64,000 nucleotides of DNA from Arenivirga flava. Its GTDB lineage: Bacteria > Actinomycetota > Actinomycetes > Actinomycetales > Microbacteriaceae. Below, piece by piece: positions 8,952 to 17,929 of this stretch (within the stretch, counting starts at the first letter, position 1; the number at the start of each line of letters is the position of its first letter). The DNA is taken from NCBI RefSeq assembly GCF_030161575.1, contig NZ_BSUL01000001.1:1-64000 (forward strand). The letters are read 5' to 3'. The notes below the pieces were generated by a model. The model was given only the letters and a program-made list of their open reading frames with translations. It had not been told where the DNA came from and made no database searches. The position numbers and the translations under genes were made by a program.

Positions 8952-9824
8952 CTAGGACCGCTCCCGCTTGCGGCGGCCGGGGAGGAGCGCCCTGCGAGGC
9001 GCGAGGTCGCGCTGCTTCCGCTCCCGCGGGGCCTTCGTCTCGATCGCGAGCGCGTCGGGGAACACGTCGGCAGGCGGGCCGAACGCCGTGCGCGAGGCCG
9101 CGATCACGCGCCGGCCCAGGATGAGGTTGCCGCTGCCGCCGATCGCCGCGCCGATGCCGAACGGCACGAGCCGGCCGATCGCGCCGGCACCGGTGTTGGC
9201 CGCGAAGCGTCGCAGGAAGGCGTTGCGCAGCTGATCGCCGATCGGCCCGAACGCCGTGCGCGGCAGCCTCTGCGCCAGGGTGCTGCCCCAGTAGCCGCTC
9301 ATGCCGACGCCGCTGCCGGTGGCCTGCGCGGTGAGGTGCTTCACCAGCTCGACGCCCGGTCCGCCCATGATCATCGTCATGACGAGCGCGCGGGCCCGTG
9401 TCGGATCCTCCAGCGCGATGCCGTGCAGCTCGGTGATGGACTGGGCGTAGAGCGCACTCGCCTCGAGGAAGCCGGCCGTCTCGACGCCGGTGAGGGCGAG
9501 CGCGGCGCCGGTGCCGAGCCCGGGCACGGCGGCGCTCGCGCCGACCGCCGCTCCGCCCGTGGTGACGGCGGCGAGGTAGCGGCGCTCGAGGATGCGCGCG
9601 ATCTCGGCAGGGCTCGCATCCGGCTTGGCGCGACGGATGCTGCGCAGGTGGGCGAGCACGGCCGGCCGGTGCACGCTGAGCAGCTTGTCGACCCAGCCGC
9701 CGAGGCGCTCGGCCATCGGGTCCTGCGGCGGGCGCAGGTCGAAGTCCGGCATGTCGTGCGGTTGCGGTCCGCCGGATGCGATCGGCGGCACGATCGGGCG
9801 GATCGGCTCCTGGGGCTGGGACAT
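8952..9824 (-). CDS. conserved hypothetical protein with glycine-rich hydrophobic segments
   Basis: 290 residues; start ATG 9824 chosen for the strong AGGAGG site 5 bases upstream. Pro-rich N-terminus, then an amphipathic helical region (MAERLGGWVDKLLSVHRPA), a Gly/Ala hydrophobic stretch at about 88-120 (GGAAVGASAAVPGLGTG), a central helical part, and a second hydrophobic segment near 225-250 (PFGIGAAIGGSGNLILG). The basic tail ends RRKRERS. Probably membrane-associated. I do not recognise the family; it resembles uncharacterised actinobacterial proteins. Convergent with the glycerophosphotransferase and divergent from the ABC operon. Confidence 0.6.
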   Translation of the reverse strand: MSQPQEPIRPIVPPIASGGPQPHDMPDFDLRPPQDPMAERLGGWVDKLLSVHRPAVLAHLRSIRRAKPDASPAEIARILERRYLAAVTTGGAAVGASAAVPGLGTGAALALTGVETAGFLEASALYAQSITELHGIALEDPTRARALVMTMIMGGPGVELVKHLTAQATGSGVGMSGYWGSTLAQRLPRTAFGPIGDQLRNAFLRRFAANTGAGAIGRLVPFGIGAAIGGSGNLILGRRVIAASRTAFGPPADVFPDALAIETKAPRERKQRDLAPRRALLPGRRKRERS

Positions 9825-9964
9825 GCTCCTCCTGGTTCGGGTGATGCACACGCTACGAGGACGGGATGCATGACAGATGTCACACGTCCGCATGCCGCCT
9901 GACACTGGCCTGAGCGCACCTCAGGAAGCCAAGCTGGAGATCACTCAGAGGAGGGGAGCGCCGC

Positions 9965-10885
9965 ATGGCGAGACGAGGATCACCCATCGAGGTCAGGAAC
10001 CTCACCAAGCAGTACGGGAGCGCGCGGGCCGTCGACGACCTGAGCTTCACGGTCGAGCCGGGCCGGGTCACCGGCTTCCTCGGCCCGAACGGCGCGGGCA
10101 AGACCACGACGCTGCGCAGCCTGCTGGGGCTCATCCGCCCCACCTCCGGCTCCGCGACGATCGGCGGCAAGCGCTACGCGGAGCTCGACAGCCCGCTCAC
10201 CACGGTCGGCGCCGCCCTCGAGGCGAACAGCTTCCACCCCTCGCGCAGCGGTCGCGGGCACCTCGCCATCCAGGCGAAGGCCGCGGGCGTACCAGCGGCC
10301 CGCGTGGACGAGGTGCTGCTGCGCGTCGGCCTCGCCGAGGCCGGCTCGCGCAAGGTCGGCGGCTACAGCCTCGGCATGCGCCAGCGCCTCGGCCTCGCCG
10401 GAGCACTGCTCGGCGACCCGTCGGTGCTCGTGCTCGACGAGCCGATCAACGGGCTCGACCCGGAGGGCATCCGCTGGATGCGCTCGTTCCTCAAGGTGCT
10501 CGCCGAGGAGGGGCGCACGGTGCTGATCAGCTCGCACCTGCTCAGCGAGGTGCAGCAGACGGTCGACGAGCTCGTCATCATCGCGAAGGGCCGGCTCGCC
10601 TACCAGGGCGACCTGGCCGGCCTCGCCGGCGAGACCACCGTCACGGTCGACGCCCCGCGCCGGGCCGAGCTGCAGGCGGCGCTCGCGCCGCACGCCGCGG
10701 TGCAGCCGCTGCCGAACGGTCTCGTCGTCACTGGCCTCGACGCCGAGCAGGTCGGCGCGCACGCCTTCGCCGCGGGCATCCCGCTGAGCGCTCTGAGCAC
10801 GACCGCGAGCGGGCTCGAGGACGTCTTCCTGAACCTCGTGACCGGCGAGCATACGACCACCGCGATGGAAGGAGCGGGGCGATGA
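9965..10885 (+). CDS. ABC transporter ATP-binding protein
   Basis: 306 residues, ATG 9965 after GAGGGGAGCG. Walker A GPNGAGKTT, Q-loop region, signature YSLGMRQRLG, Walker B LVLDEPINGLD and the H-loop SSHLL are all present, then a C-terminal domain of about 90 residues as in Nod/drug or bacitracin-type exporters (DrrA/BcrA class). Its stop overlaps the permease ATG by 4 bases. Energises export by the ABC-2 permease; the substrate is unknown. Confidence 0.92.
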   Translation: MARRGSPIEVRNLTKQYGSARAVDDLSFTVEPGRVTGFLGPNGAGKTTTLRSLLGLIRPTSGSATIGGKRYAELDSPLTTVGAALEANSFHPSRSGRGHLAIQAKAAGVPAARVDEVLLRVGLAEAGSRKVGGYSLGMRQRLGLAGALLGDPSVLVLDEPINGLDPEGIRWMRSFLKVLAEEGRTVLISSHLLSEVQQTVDELVIIAKGRLAYQGDLAGLAGETTVTVDAPRRAELQAALAPHAAVQPLPNGLVVTGLDAEQVGAHAFAAGIPLSALSTTASGLEDVFLNLVTGEHTTTAMEGAGR

Positions 10886-11682
10886 CCCTCATCCGCTCGA
10901 TCAGCGCCGAGAGCGCGAAGCTCTTCGGCCTCAAGACCTGGTGGATCCTGCTGCTCGTCATGGTGGCGTACGTGGGCGCCTTCGCGGCCGGCATGGCCGC
11001 GATCTTCGGTGGTCTGCTCGGCGGCGATCAGCCGATCGAGGGCATCGCGGTCGCCGAGCTCGTCTACAGCCTGGGCAGCACGATCGCCTACGCCTTCCCG
11101 GTGCTCGTCGGCGCCTTCATCGTCACAGCGGAGTTCCGTCACGGCACCCTCACGCCCACCTTCCTCGCCACGCCGTCCCGTGCGGTCGTGCTCTCGGGCA
11201 AGGTCGTCGTCGCGGCGATCGTCGGCGCGGTCTTCGGCCTCGGCATCGTGCTCGCCTCGGTGGTGCCGGGTGCCGCGGTGCTCGGGGCGACGGGCGCCGA
11301 GACCGGGCTGGACGACCCCGACGTGTGGCTGATCATGGCGCGCACCGTGCTCGCCATGGCGATCTGGGCGGTGCTCGGCCTGGGGCTCGGCTCGGTGTTC
11401 CGCAACCAGGTGGTCGTCATCGTGATCGTGCTCGCGTTCACGCAGTTCCTCGAGCCCACCCTGCGCGTCGCGCTCGGCTTCACCGACCTCAACGCGAGCG
11501 TCGGGCAGTTCCTGCCGGGCGCCGCGGGCGACGCGCTCGTCGGGGGCAGCTCCTTCAACGCCATGATGGGCGGCGGGGGCGACCAGCTCGACTGGTGGCA
11601 GGGCGGGCTGGTGCTCGGCGGCATGGCCGCGGTGCTCGTGCTCATCGGGGCGCTGACCACCTGGCGACGCGACGTCGACTGA
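10882..11682 (+). CDS. ABC-2 type transporter permease
   Basis: 266 residues from ATG 10882 (ATGA overlap with the ATPase). Six hydrophobic segments, starting with a short cytoplasmic part MTLIRSISAESAKLFGLKTWW and an ABC-2 family TAEFRHGTLTPTFLATPSR coupling region. Works with the preceding ATPase as a drug, antimicrobial-peptide or lipid exporter. No regulator or resistance gene lies next to it. Followed by a hairpin terminator. Confidence 0.9.
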   Translation: MTLIRSISAESAKLFGLKTWWILLLVMVAYVGAFAAGMAAIFGGLLGGDQPIEGIAVAELVYSLGSTIAYAFPVLVGAFIVTAEFRHGTLTPTFLATPSRAVVLSGKVVVAAIVGAVFGLGIVLASVVPGAAVLGATGAETGLDDPDVWLIMARTVLAMAIWAVLGLGLGSVFRNQVVVIVIVLAFTQFLEPTLRVALGFTDLNASVGQFLPGAAGDALVGGSSFNAMMGGGGDQLDWWQGGLVLGGMAAVLVLIGALTTWRRDVD

Positions 11683-11730
11683 CGGTCCTGGCGTGCATCC
11701 GCTCGACTGACGACGCGCGCGGATGCACGG

Positions 11731-11766
11731 GACGGGGCGGATCGCGCACGGCGCGTCCGCCCCGTC
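11731..11766 (+). terminator. hairpin terminator after ABC operon
   Basis: 11-bp perfect stem (GACGGGGCGGA / TCCGCCCCGTC) with a 14-base loop, between the permease and the iron box of the haem operon. Confidence 0.6.
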
Positions 11767-11801
11767 CGCCGTTCCCGGGCCGACCTCCTCGGAACTGGGA
11801 T

Positions 11802-11821
11802 AGGTTAGGAGTTCCTAACCT
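11802..11821. promoter_or_regulatory. DtxR/IdeR-type iron box, palindromic (possibly two overlapping sites)
   Basis: Perfect inverted repeat AGGTTAGGA-GT-TCCTAACCT, 21 bases before the htaA start. In either direction 14 of 19 positions match the DtxR consensus TTAGGTTAGSCTAACCTWA, the two matches being offset by about 5 bases, so two overlapping operators are possible. Fits iron-dependent repression of haem uptake. Confidence 0.75.
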
Positions 11822-11841
11822 CTCGCAGTCCTGGAGCCCCC

Positions 11842-12678
11842 ATGCGCCCCCACCGCCTCCGTCACTCCGCGCCCGTCCTCGCGACGGCCCTGCTCGGCGG
11901 CGCGCTGCTCCTGCCCGCGTCGACCGTCGCTGCGGCGATGGAGGCGCCGACCGAGGGCTGCACCGTCGCCGACGCGAGCATCACCTGGGGCTTCAAGGAG
12001 TCGTTCCGCTCCTACATCTCCGGCTCGATCGCCAAGGGCACCTGGGAGGTGCTCGACGGCGCGACCTACGAGACGCCGTCCTTCGGCTTCAGCGGAGGCA
12101 CGGGCACGGCGGACGCGGAGGCCGGCACGGGCTCGATCGCGTTCGGCGGTGCCATCCGCTTCACCGGGCACGGCGGCCTGCTCGACACGACCGTCGCCAA
12201 CCCCACGATCGAGCTGACCGGACCGGATGCGGGCCGCCTGCTGCTCGATCTGCGCAGCGTGCCGATGGAGGCCGCGATGGCCGGGCAGACCGACGCCGAG
12301 ACGCTGATCCAGGTGCCCTTCGCCGATCTCGACCTCTCCGGCGCGACGATCGTGCAGGACGGCGGGACGCTGACCATCGGCGGCGACGCCGTACCCGCCG
12401 CGATCACCGCCGAGGGCTTCGAGGCGTTCGGCAGCTACGAGGCCGGCACGGCGCTCGACCCGCTGACCTTCAGTGCGACGGGCACGTGCGCGGTTCCGAC
12501 CGCCGCCGAGGCGACCGAGCCGTTGCCGGCCGCGTCGGAGGGGCCGGCGCTGGCGGCCGGTGACGACGACGTGCCGTCGCCCGGGCTCATCATCGCCATC
12601 GTCGGCGGCCTGATCGCCCTCGCCGGCGGAGTGACCGCGGCCATCGTCGCCGGCCGCAGGAAGTCCGGGGCGGCGTGA
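11842..12678 (+). CDS. htaA: HtaA domain haem-binding surface protein
   Basis: 278 residues. Signal peptide ending in STVAAAM, one HtaA domain (SITWGFKESFRSYISGSIAKG ... FTGHGGLLDTTVANP ... DFLDLSG-type strands), a Pro/Glu linker, and a C-terminal membrane anchor at about 246-270 followed by GRRKSGAA. HtaA domains bind haem or haemoglobin at the surface of corynebacteria and relatives and pass it to HmuT. Upstream iron box indicates DtxR control. The stop shares its last base with the hmuT ATG, so the two are coupled. Confidence 0.85.
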   Translation: MRPHRLRHSAPVLATALLGGALLLPASTVAAAMEAPTEGCTVADASITWGFKESFRSYISGSIAKGTWEVLDGATYETPSFGFSGGTGTADAEAGTGSIAFGGAIRFTGHGGLLDTTVANPTIELTGPDAGRLLLDLRSVPMEAAMAGQTDAETLIQVPFADLDLSGATIVQDGGTLTIGGDAVPAAITAEGFEAFGSYEAGTALDPLTFSATGTCAVPTAAEATEPLPAASEGPALAAGDDDVPSPGLIIAIVGGLIALAGGVTAAIVAGRRKSGAA

Positions 12679-13775
12679 TGCGGCGCACGGCGGGCATCCC
12701 CCTCGGGATCCTCGCGATCGTCGCGCTGGCCGCCTGCGCCGGCCCGTCCGGCAGCGGGCCGCTCGAGGCCGTCGCCGAGCAGCCGCGGGTGCCGCTCAGC
12801 GAGCTCGCTACCCTCGACGATCCCGGGGCGTACGTGGGGGAGTCGACCGCTCTCGTCGCCGACGCCGCCATCGAGCCGGTGCTCGACGACCCGCGGCCCG
12901 AGCTGCCGGTGACGATCGCCTCGCACGACCTGGCGGGCGATGTGGAGGTCACCGTCGACGACGCCTCGCGCATCATCGCCATGGATCTCTCCGGGTCGCT
13001 CGCCGCGACCGTCTGGGGCCTCGGCCTCGGCGGCTCCCTGGTCGGCCGCGACGTCTCGACGACCTTCCCCGGCAGCGAGGACCTGCCGGTGGTCACCTCC
13101 GGTGGGCACAGCGTCAACGCCGAATCGGTGCTCGGGTTGGACCCTTCCGTCGTGATCACCGACGGCAGCATCGGGCCGAACGACGTGGTGCTGCAGCTGC
13201 GCGATGCCGGCGTGCCGGTGGTCTTCGTCGACACCGCGACGTCGTACGAGGGCGCCGAGCAGCAGGCCCGCGAGGTCGCCGCGGCGCTGGGCGTGCCGGA
13301 GGCGGGGGAGCTGCTCGCCGAGCGCATCCGCTCCGACATCGCGGACGCCGTGCGGCAGATCGCGGCGATCGCTCCGCAGGACGAGTCCGAACGGCTGCGC
13401 ATGGCGTTCCTCTACCTGCGCGGCTCGGCGGGCGTCTACTACCTCTTCGGCGAGGAGTCCGGAGCGGATGAGCTCATCACCGCGCTCGGCGGCATCGACG
13501 CGGCGGGCGAGATCGGCTGGACCGGCATGATACCGGCAACGGACGAGGCGTTCACCGAGCTGGACCCGGACCTCATCCTCGTCATGACCGACGGCCTCGA
13601 GTCGGTCGGCGGCGTCGACGGCCTGCTGGCCGAGAAGCCAGCGATCGCCCTGACCGCCGCAGGGGAGCACCGCCGCTTCGTCGACATGGCCGACGGCCAG
13701 GTGCTCTCCTTCGGCCCGCGCTCGGCCGAGGTGCTCGACGCGCTCGCCCGCGCGATCTACGCGCCCGAGGCCTGA
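12678..13775 (+). CDS. hmuT: haem ABC transporter substrate-binding lipoprotein HmuT
   Basis: 365 residues from ATG 12678 (a GTG three bases upstream is possible). Lipobox LAAC near residue 17, then two periplasmic-binding lobes joined by a long helix: RIIAMDLSGSLAATVWGLG, VVTSGGHSVNAESVLGLDPSVV, and TGMIPATDEAFTELDPDLIL are typical of HmuT/BtuF-type (cluster A) receptors. Receives haem from HtaA proteins. The membrane permease HmuU and ATPase HmuV that usually follow are absent: the next gene encodes another HtaA protein and the one after is on the other strand. Confidence 0.87.
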   Translation: MRRTAGIPLGILAIVALAACAGPSGSGPLEAVAEQPRVPLSELATLDDPGAYVGESTALVADAAIEPVLDDPRPELPVTIASHDLAGDVEVTVDDASRIIAMDLSGSLAATVWGLGLGGSLVGRDVSTTFPGSEDLPVVTSGGHSVNAESVLGLDPSVVITDGSIGPNDVVLQLRDAGVPVVFVDTATSYEGAEQQAREVAAALGVPEAGELLAERIRSDIADAVRQIAAIAPQDESERLRMAFLYLRGSAGVYYLFGEESGADELITALGGIDAAGEIGWTGMIPATDEAFTELDPDLILVMTDGLESVGGVDGLLAEKPAIALTAAGEHRRFVDMADGQVLSFGPRSAEVLDALARAIYAPEA

Positions 13776-13822
13776 GCCTTCCTCCGTTACCGTTCCGTGA
13801 TCGGCGGATGCCCATGCGTCCT

Positions 13823-13841
13823 TAAGGTAAGGCTAAGCTCA
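13823..13841. promoter_or_regulatory. DtxR/IdeR-type iron box
   Basis: TAAGGTAAGGCTAAGCTCA matches the 19-base DtxR consensus at 15 positions. Immediately after it GTGAGG-CTGC-CCTCAC (13842-13857) forms a second inverted repeat that could be a weaker adjacent site. Lies 59 bases before the large htaA-type gene. Confidence 0.7.
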
Positions 13842-13899
13842 GTGAGGCTGCCCTCACTTCCGGGCGCCGACCCGACTCACAGCACCAGGAGGTCTTGTC

Positions 13900-16098
13900 G
13901 TGCACAGAACCAGGAGGGCGCCCGGACGGCGCACCCTCTCGAGCATCGCGATCGGAGCGCTGCTCGCGAGCGCGGCGGCCTTGGGCGTCGCGGCCCCGGC
14001 GAATGCGGCCGCAGCCGTGCCCACGCTGACGCTCTCCCAGGCGACGGGCCTCGACCCCGCAGGTCAGACGATCACGGTCACGGGGACGAATTTCGATCCG
14101 AACCAGGCGATCTACCTCGTCGAGTGCCCCGACGTGCCTCTGGCGCAGGTCTCCTTCGCGATGGCGTTCAGCTGCCAGTCGACCGCCAAGCGCGTCGTGC
14201 CGATCGACGATCCGTCGCCTTCCCCCACGGTCGTCCGTTTCGCCGCCGACGGCTCGTTCACCACCGAGCTCACCGTGCAGCCTCGGGCGAACGGCACCGC
14301 GGTCTTCACCCTCGCCGACCACACCGGCATGGATGTTCGCACGCAGGACGCCAAGGCGTCCGTCACCTTCGCCGAGCCGATCCCCCTGCCCTCGCTCGAG
14401 CTGTCGAAGTCCGCTGACCTCGACCCGGCCGGCGAGACGGTGAGGGTGACGGGGAGGCACTACGACCCGAACCAGGCCATGTACCTCATCGTGTGCGATG
14501 AGGCGCCGGTCGACGAGATCGATTTCAGGTTCGCCCAGTCCTGCACGGCTGGCGCCAAGCGCATCGTGCCGATGGACGACCTCACCGCCTCGCCGACGGC
14601 CGTCCGCTTCGCGGATGACGGCTCGTTCAGCACAGAACTGCACATCACGCCCAGGAGCGGCTCGACTGCCGTCTACACCCTGGCCGACCACACGGGCATG
14701 GACGTCCGCACACAGGACGTCAAAGTTCCAGTGAGCTTCGCCACGGTCGTCTCACCCGAGCCTGAGCCTGAGCCCGAGCCCGAGCCCGAGCCCGCGCCTG
14801 AGCCCGCTGCACCGGCAGTGACCGTGGCCCCGGGCACGGCACTCGACCCGAACGTCGCCAACACCCTCACGATCTCCGGCACCGGGTTCACCGGTCCGGG
14901 TGCCGCGAACGGCGCCTACGTCGTCTTCGGTGCGAAGACGCAGTGGGCTCCCGGGACCAAGCCCGGCCAGAACGCTTGGATCGCGCAGACTCACGTTCCG
15001 AAGGGCTCGATCGCCGATGGCGCCTTCACGACGACGCTCACCATCCCTCGCGGTGAGCTCGAGCCGGGCACCGAGTACCAGGTCGGCACGTTCGCCGCGC
15101 ACGGTCTGTCGCAGTCCGACCGCACCCTCGACACGTCGACGACCATCACCGTGCAGGACGTCGCCGTGAAGCCCGCGATCAACCTCAGCGTCGACACCGT
15201 TCTGCAGGGCGGCGAGCTCACCGTGCGCGGCGCCGGCCTCGCTGCCGGCAAGACCGCCGTCGTCACGGTCAACTCCGACCCCTACGAGCTCGGCCGCACC
15301 ACGGTCGGCAGCGACGGACGCTTCTCGGTCACGGGCGCCCTGCCCGCGGACTTCGCGACCGGCGAGCACACCGTGACGGTGTCGGTGGACGGCGTCGAGC
15401 TCGCCTCCGCTCCGCTCACGGTCGCCGCGGCGATCCTGCCCGCGGCCGTCGAGGCGCCGCCCGCAGAGACCTGCACGGCCCGTGCCGTCCGCGGCGCGAG
15501 CATCTCGTGGAACGTCAAGGAGAGCTTCCGCAGCTACGTCCAAGGTGGCACCGCGAAGGGTTCGTACTCGATCAACTGGGGCGGCGGCAACGGCGCGTTC
15601 AACACCGAGGACGACCGCGGTCGCGTCGCCTACAGCGGCTCGGCCACCTTCTCCGGTCACAGCGGCGCGCTCGACATGACCCTGTCGAACCCGCGCATCC
15701 AGGTGGCGAGCGCCACCAGCGCCTCGCTCATCCTCGACGTGCGCTCGGCCGGGCTCGGCTCCAACCCGGGTGTGGATGCGAGCGGCGTCGTCTTCGCGAC
15801 CCTGCGCCTGCCCGCGGCGACCGAGTCCGCGGACCGCATCAGCTGGAGCGGCGCCTCGGCGACGCTCACGGCCGCCGGAGCCGAGGCCTTCGCCGACTTC
15901 TACGACGCCGGCGAGGCCCTCGACCCCGTGTCGTTCAGCTTCCCGCTGGGCGCCGAGGTGGAGTGCGACGCCACCACCAGCACGACGCTCGCCAGCACCG
16001 GTTCCGAGCAGGGCGCTCAGACGCTCTGGATCGGCCTCGGTCTGCTGGTGCTCGGCGCGGGTGTCTTCGCCCTCCGCCGCCGCACCGCCGGCGTCTGA
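13900..16098 (+). CDS. large multi-domain HtaA surface protein with LAxTG sorting signal
   Basis: 732 residues from GTG 13900 behind AGGAGG. After the signal peptide (ends APANAAA) come two related Ig-like repeats of about 115 residues (both containing DPNQA-YL and the block YTLADHTGMDVRTQD or FTLADHTGMDVRTQD), a Glu-Pro repeat linker, a third related domain (ALDPNVANTLTISGTGF), a bacterial Ig-like domain, then one HtaA domain (SISWNVKESFRSYVQGGTAKG) near 535-690. The C-terminus has LASTG at 697-701, a hydrophobic span and RRR: a class E sortase (LAxTG) cell-wall anchor. Probably an extended surface haem collector. Preceded by an iron box. Confidence 0.88.
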   Translation: MHRTRRAPGRRTLSSIAIGALLASAAALGVAAPANAAAAVPTLTLSQATGLDPAGQTITVTGTNFDPNQAIYLVECPDVPLAQVSFAMAFSCQSTAKRVVPIDDPSPSPTVVRFAADGSFTTELTVQPRANGTAVFTLADHTGMDVRTQDAKASVTFAEPIPLPSLELSKSADLDPAGETVRVTGRHYDPNQAMYLIVCDEAPVDEIDFRFAQSCTAGAKRIVPMDDLTASPTAVRFADDGSFSTELHITPRSGSTAVYTLADHTGMDVRTQDVKVPVSFATVVSPEPEPEPEPEPEPAPEPAAPAVTVAPGTALDPNVANTLTISGTGFTGPGAANGAYVVFGAKTQWAPGTKPGQNAWIAQTHVPKGSIADGAFTTTLTIPRGELEPGTEYQVGTFAAHGLSQSDRTLDTSTTITVQDVAVKPAINLSVDTVLQGGELTVRGAGLAAGKTAVVTVNSDPYELGRTTVGSDGRFSVTGALPADFATGEHTVTVSVDGVELASAPLTVAAAILPAAVEAPPAETCTARAVRGASISWNVKESFRSYVQGGTAKGSYSINWGGGNGAFNTEDDRGRVAYSGSATFSGHSGALDMTLSNPRIQVASATSASLILDVRSAGLGSNPGVDASGVVFATLRLPAATESADRISWSGASATLTAAGAEAFADFYDAGEALDPVSFSFPLGAEVECDATTSTTLASTGSEQGAQTLWIGLGLLVLGAGVFALRRRTAGV

Positions 16099-16102
16099 CC
16101 CC

Positions 16103-16169
16103 GGTGCCGGGCCGCGACGCGCGGCCGGCACCGCACGAGCCCCGTCCCGCATCCCGCGGGGCGGGGCTC
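16103..16169. terminator. two adjacent hairpins between convergent genes
   Basis: First stem 16103-16132 (GGTGCCGG ... CCGGCACC extended by GC pairs); second stem 16137-16169 with 14-base arms (GAGCCCCGTCCCGC / GCGGGGCGGGGCTC, one mismatch). They separate the htaA-type gene from the convergent exporter ATPase gene. Confidence 0.65.
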
Positions 16170-16245
16170 CGTCGTCCCGCGGTGACGGCCGAGCGGATGC
16201 GGGACCACGCAGGCCGCATCCGCTCGGTGCGATGGGGAGGGGCGC

Positions 16246-16994
16246 CTACGCCTGGTCGGCGTTGTAGCGCTCCACGACCTCGTCGATCGGGCCGTCGAGC
16301 AGCAGGCGGCCGCCCTCGAGGTAGAGGCCGCGGGTGCAGAAGCGGCGCAGGTCGCGCTCGGAGTGCGAGACGAAGAACAGCGTGCGCCCCTCCGAGAGCA
16401 TCTCCTCGATGCGGGCGTAGCACTTCTCCCGGAAGCCCTTGTCGCCGACCGCCAGCACCTCGTCGACGAGCAGCACGGGCTCCTCGACGCGCGACATGAC
16501 CGAGAACGCGATGCGCACCTTCATGCCGCTCGAGAGGTGCTTGTAGGGGTGTCGACGAAGTCGCCGACGCCGGCGAAGTCGATGATCTCGGCGAAGGCGT
16601 CGTCGATCTCGGCCTTCGACATGCCGTGCAGTCCCGCGGTCAGGTACACGTTGTCGCGCACGCTCAGGTCATCGACGAAGCCTCCGGTGATCTCGATCAG
16701 CGGAGCGACGCCGCCGTTCACGCGCACGCTCCCCTCATCCGGAAGCTGCACCTCGGCGACGAGCTTCAGCAGCGTCGACTTGCCCTGGCCGTTGCGGCCG
16801 ACGACGCCGATCGCCTCACCGGCGCGCACCGTGAAGCTGACGTCGCGCAGCGCCCAGAACTCGTCGGGCCGCTTGCGGCGCAGGTTGCCGGAGAGCAGGT
16901 CCTTGAAGCTGCGACGTCCGCGACGGTTGCGGCGGTAGCTGATGCCCAGGCCCTCGACCTCGATCATCGGGTGCCCCTCGGTGACCGCGGCCAT
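16246..16994 (-). pseudogene. tagH: TagH-like polysaccharide/teichoic acid export ATPase, frameshifted
   Basis: The first part (from ATG 16994) has Walker A VVGRNGQGKSTLLKL and reads to GVGDFVDTP; the second part begins at SGMKVRIAFSV and has Walker B VLLVDEVLAVGD and the H-loop VSHS. The two lie in different frames that meet at a run of four G (C on the coding strand) at 16546-16549, exactly where the family has P-Y-K-x-L-S-S-G-M. Adding one base gives an uninterrupted 249-residue TagH/KpsT-type ATPase, so a 1-base loss is the only defect. As written the gene would give no complete ATPase. Start overlaps the tagG stop (ATGA). Confidence 0.85.
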
Positions 16995-17812
16995 CACAGC
17001 TCCTTCAGCACGGCGCGCTCGCACCGCTTGAACACGAGCAGGCCGATGCCCAGGATCGCGAGGCTCATCGCGGCGCCGATGCCGATCGTGAGCCACTCGA
17101 GCTCCTGCGGGAAGAACGCCGAGCGGTAGAGCGCGAAGATGCCGGCGAGCGGATTGAAGGACGCGAGCAGATGCAGCGACTGCGGCAGCAACGCGAAGCT
17201 GTAGACGATCGGCGTCGCGTAGAACATGAAGCGCATGATGAGCTTCACGGCCCGCTCGAGGTCGCGGAAGAACACGACGATCGGTGCGACGATCAGGCCG
17301 AGACCGACGATGAGCGCGGCCTGCAGGATGATCGCCGGGATCCAGAGCAGCGCGGTCCAGTGCAGCGTGAGGTCCGACTCCGCGTCGAAGAGCGCGAAGG
17401 CGAGAGCGAAGCCCGCGAGCACCGGGATCGAGAGCAGGAACTCGATGCCCTTCGACGCCACGACGCGCAGCACCCAGATGCTGCGCGGCAGCTTCGTGGA
17501 GCGCACGAGCTTGGCGTCCTTGAGGAAGGCCCGCGTCGACTCGTTGATCGACGTGCTGAACCACATCCACGGCAGCAGGCCGCAGAGCAGGAACACGATG
17601 TACGGGTCCTCGCCGACGTCGCGCTTGATGACCACCGTGAAGACGAACCAGTAGATCGCCGACATCATCAGCGGATCGAGGATCGACCAGAGGTAGCCGA
17701 GCACGGAGGTCGTGTAGCGCACCCGCAGGTCGCGCTGCGTCAGCAGCCAGAGCGAGTGCCGGTACCGCGCGAACGGGCTGCGCGCGGCGCGCGCAGTTGG
17801 TGCGGCGGTCAT
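16994..17812 (-). CDS. tagG: TagG-like ABC-2 polysaccharide export permease
   Basis: 272 residues. Six-span ABC-2 permease of the teichoic-acid/O-antigen/capsule exporter branch: RYRHSLWLLTQRDLRVRY, LGYLWSILDPL and NPLAGIFALYRSAFF are family motifs. Flips or exports a lipid-linked glycopolymer with the downstream ATPase. A TATGAT -10 element (17824-17819) ends 6 bases before the ATG, so transcription is probably leaderless. Together with the glycopolymer genes at 4.8-8.9 kb and the nucleotidyltransferase next door it makes a nearly complete set. Confidence 0.88.
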   Translation of the reverse strand: MTAAPTARAARSPFARYRHSLWLLTQRDLRVRYTTSVLGYLWSILDPLMMSAIYWFVFTVVIKRDVGEDPYIVFLLCGLLPWMWFSTSINESTRAFLKDAKLVRSTKLPRSIWVLRVVASKGIEFLLSIPVLAGFALAFALFDAESDLTLHWTALLWIPAIILQAALIVGLGLIVAPIVVFFRDLERAVKLIMRFMFYATPIVYSFALLPQSLHLLASFNPLAGIFALYRSAFFPQELEWLTIGIGAAMSLAILGIGLLVFKRCERAVLKEL

Positions 17813-17861
17813 CCGCTCATCATATTGGGCGCGCCGGAGTGAGCGGGCCCGCGCACGACGA

Positions 17862-17896
17862 AGGGCGACCGGATGCTCGAAGCATCCGGTCGCCCT
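17862..17896 (-). terminator. hairpin terminator of nucleotidyltransferase gene
   Basis: 15-bp perfect stem (AGGGCGACCGGATGC / GCATCCGGTCGCCCT) with a 5-base loop, 34 bases past the stop of the minus-strand gene at 17930. It also separates it from the start region of tagG. Confidence 0.7.
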
Positions 17897-17929
17897 CCGG
17901 TCGCGCGCCGCAGCGGCGCGTCATGACGC

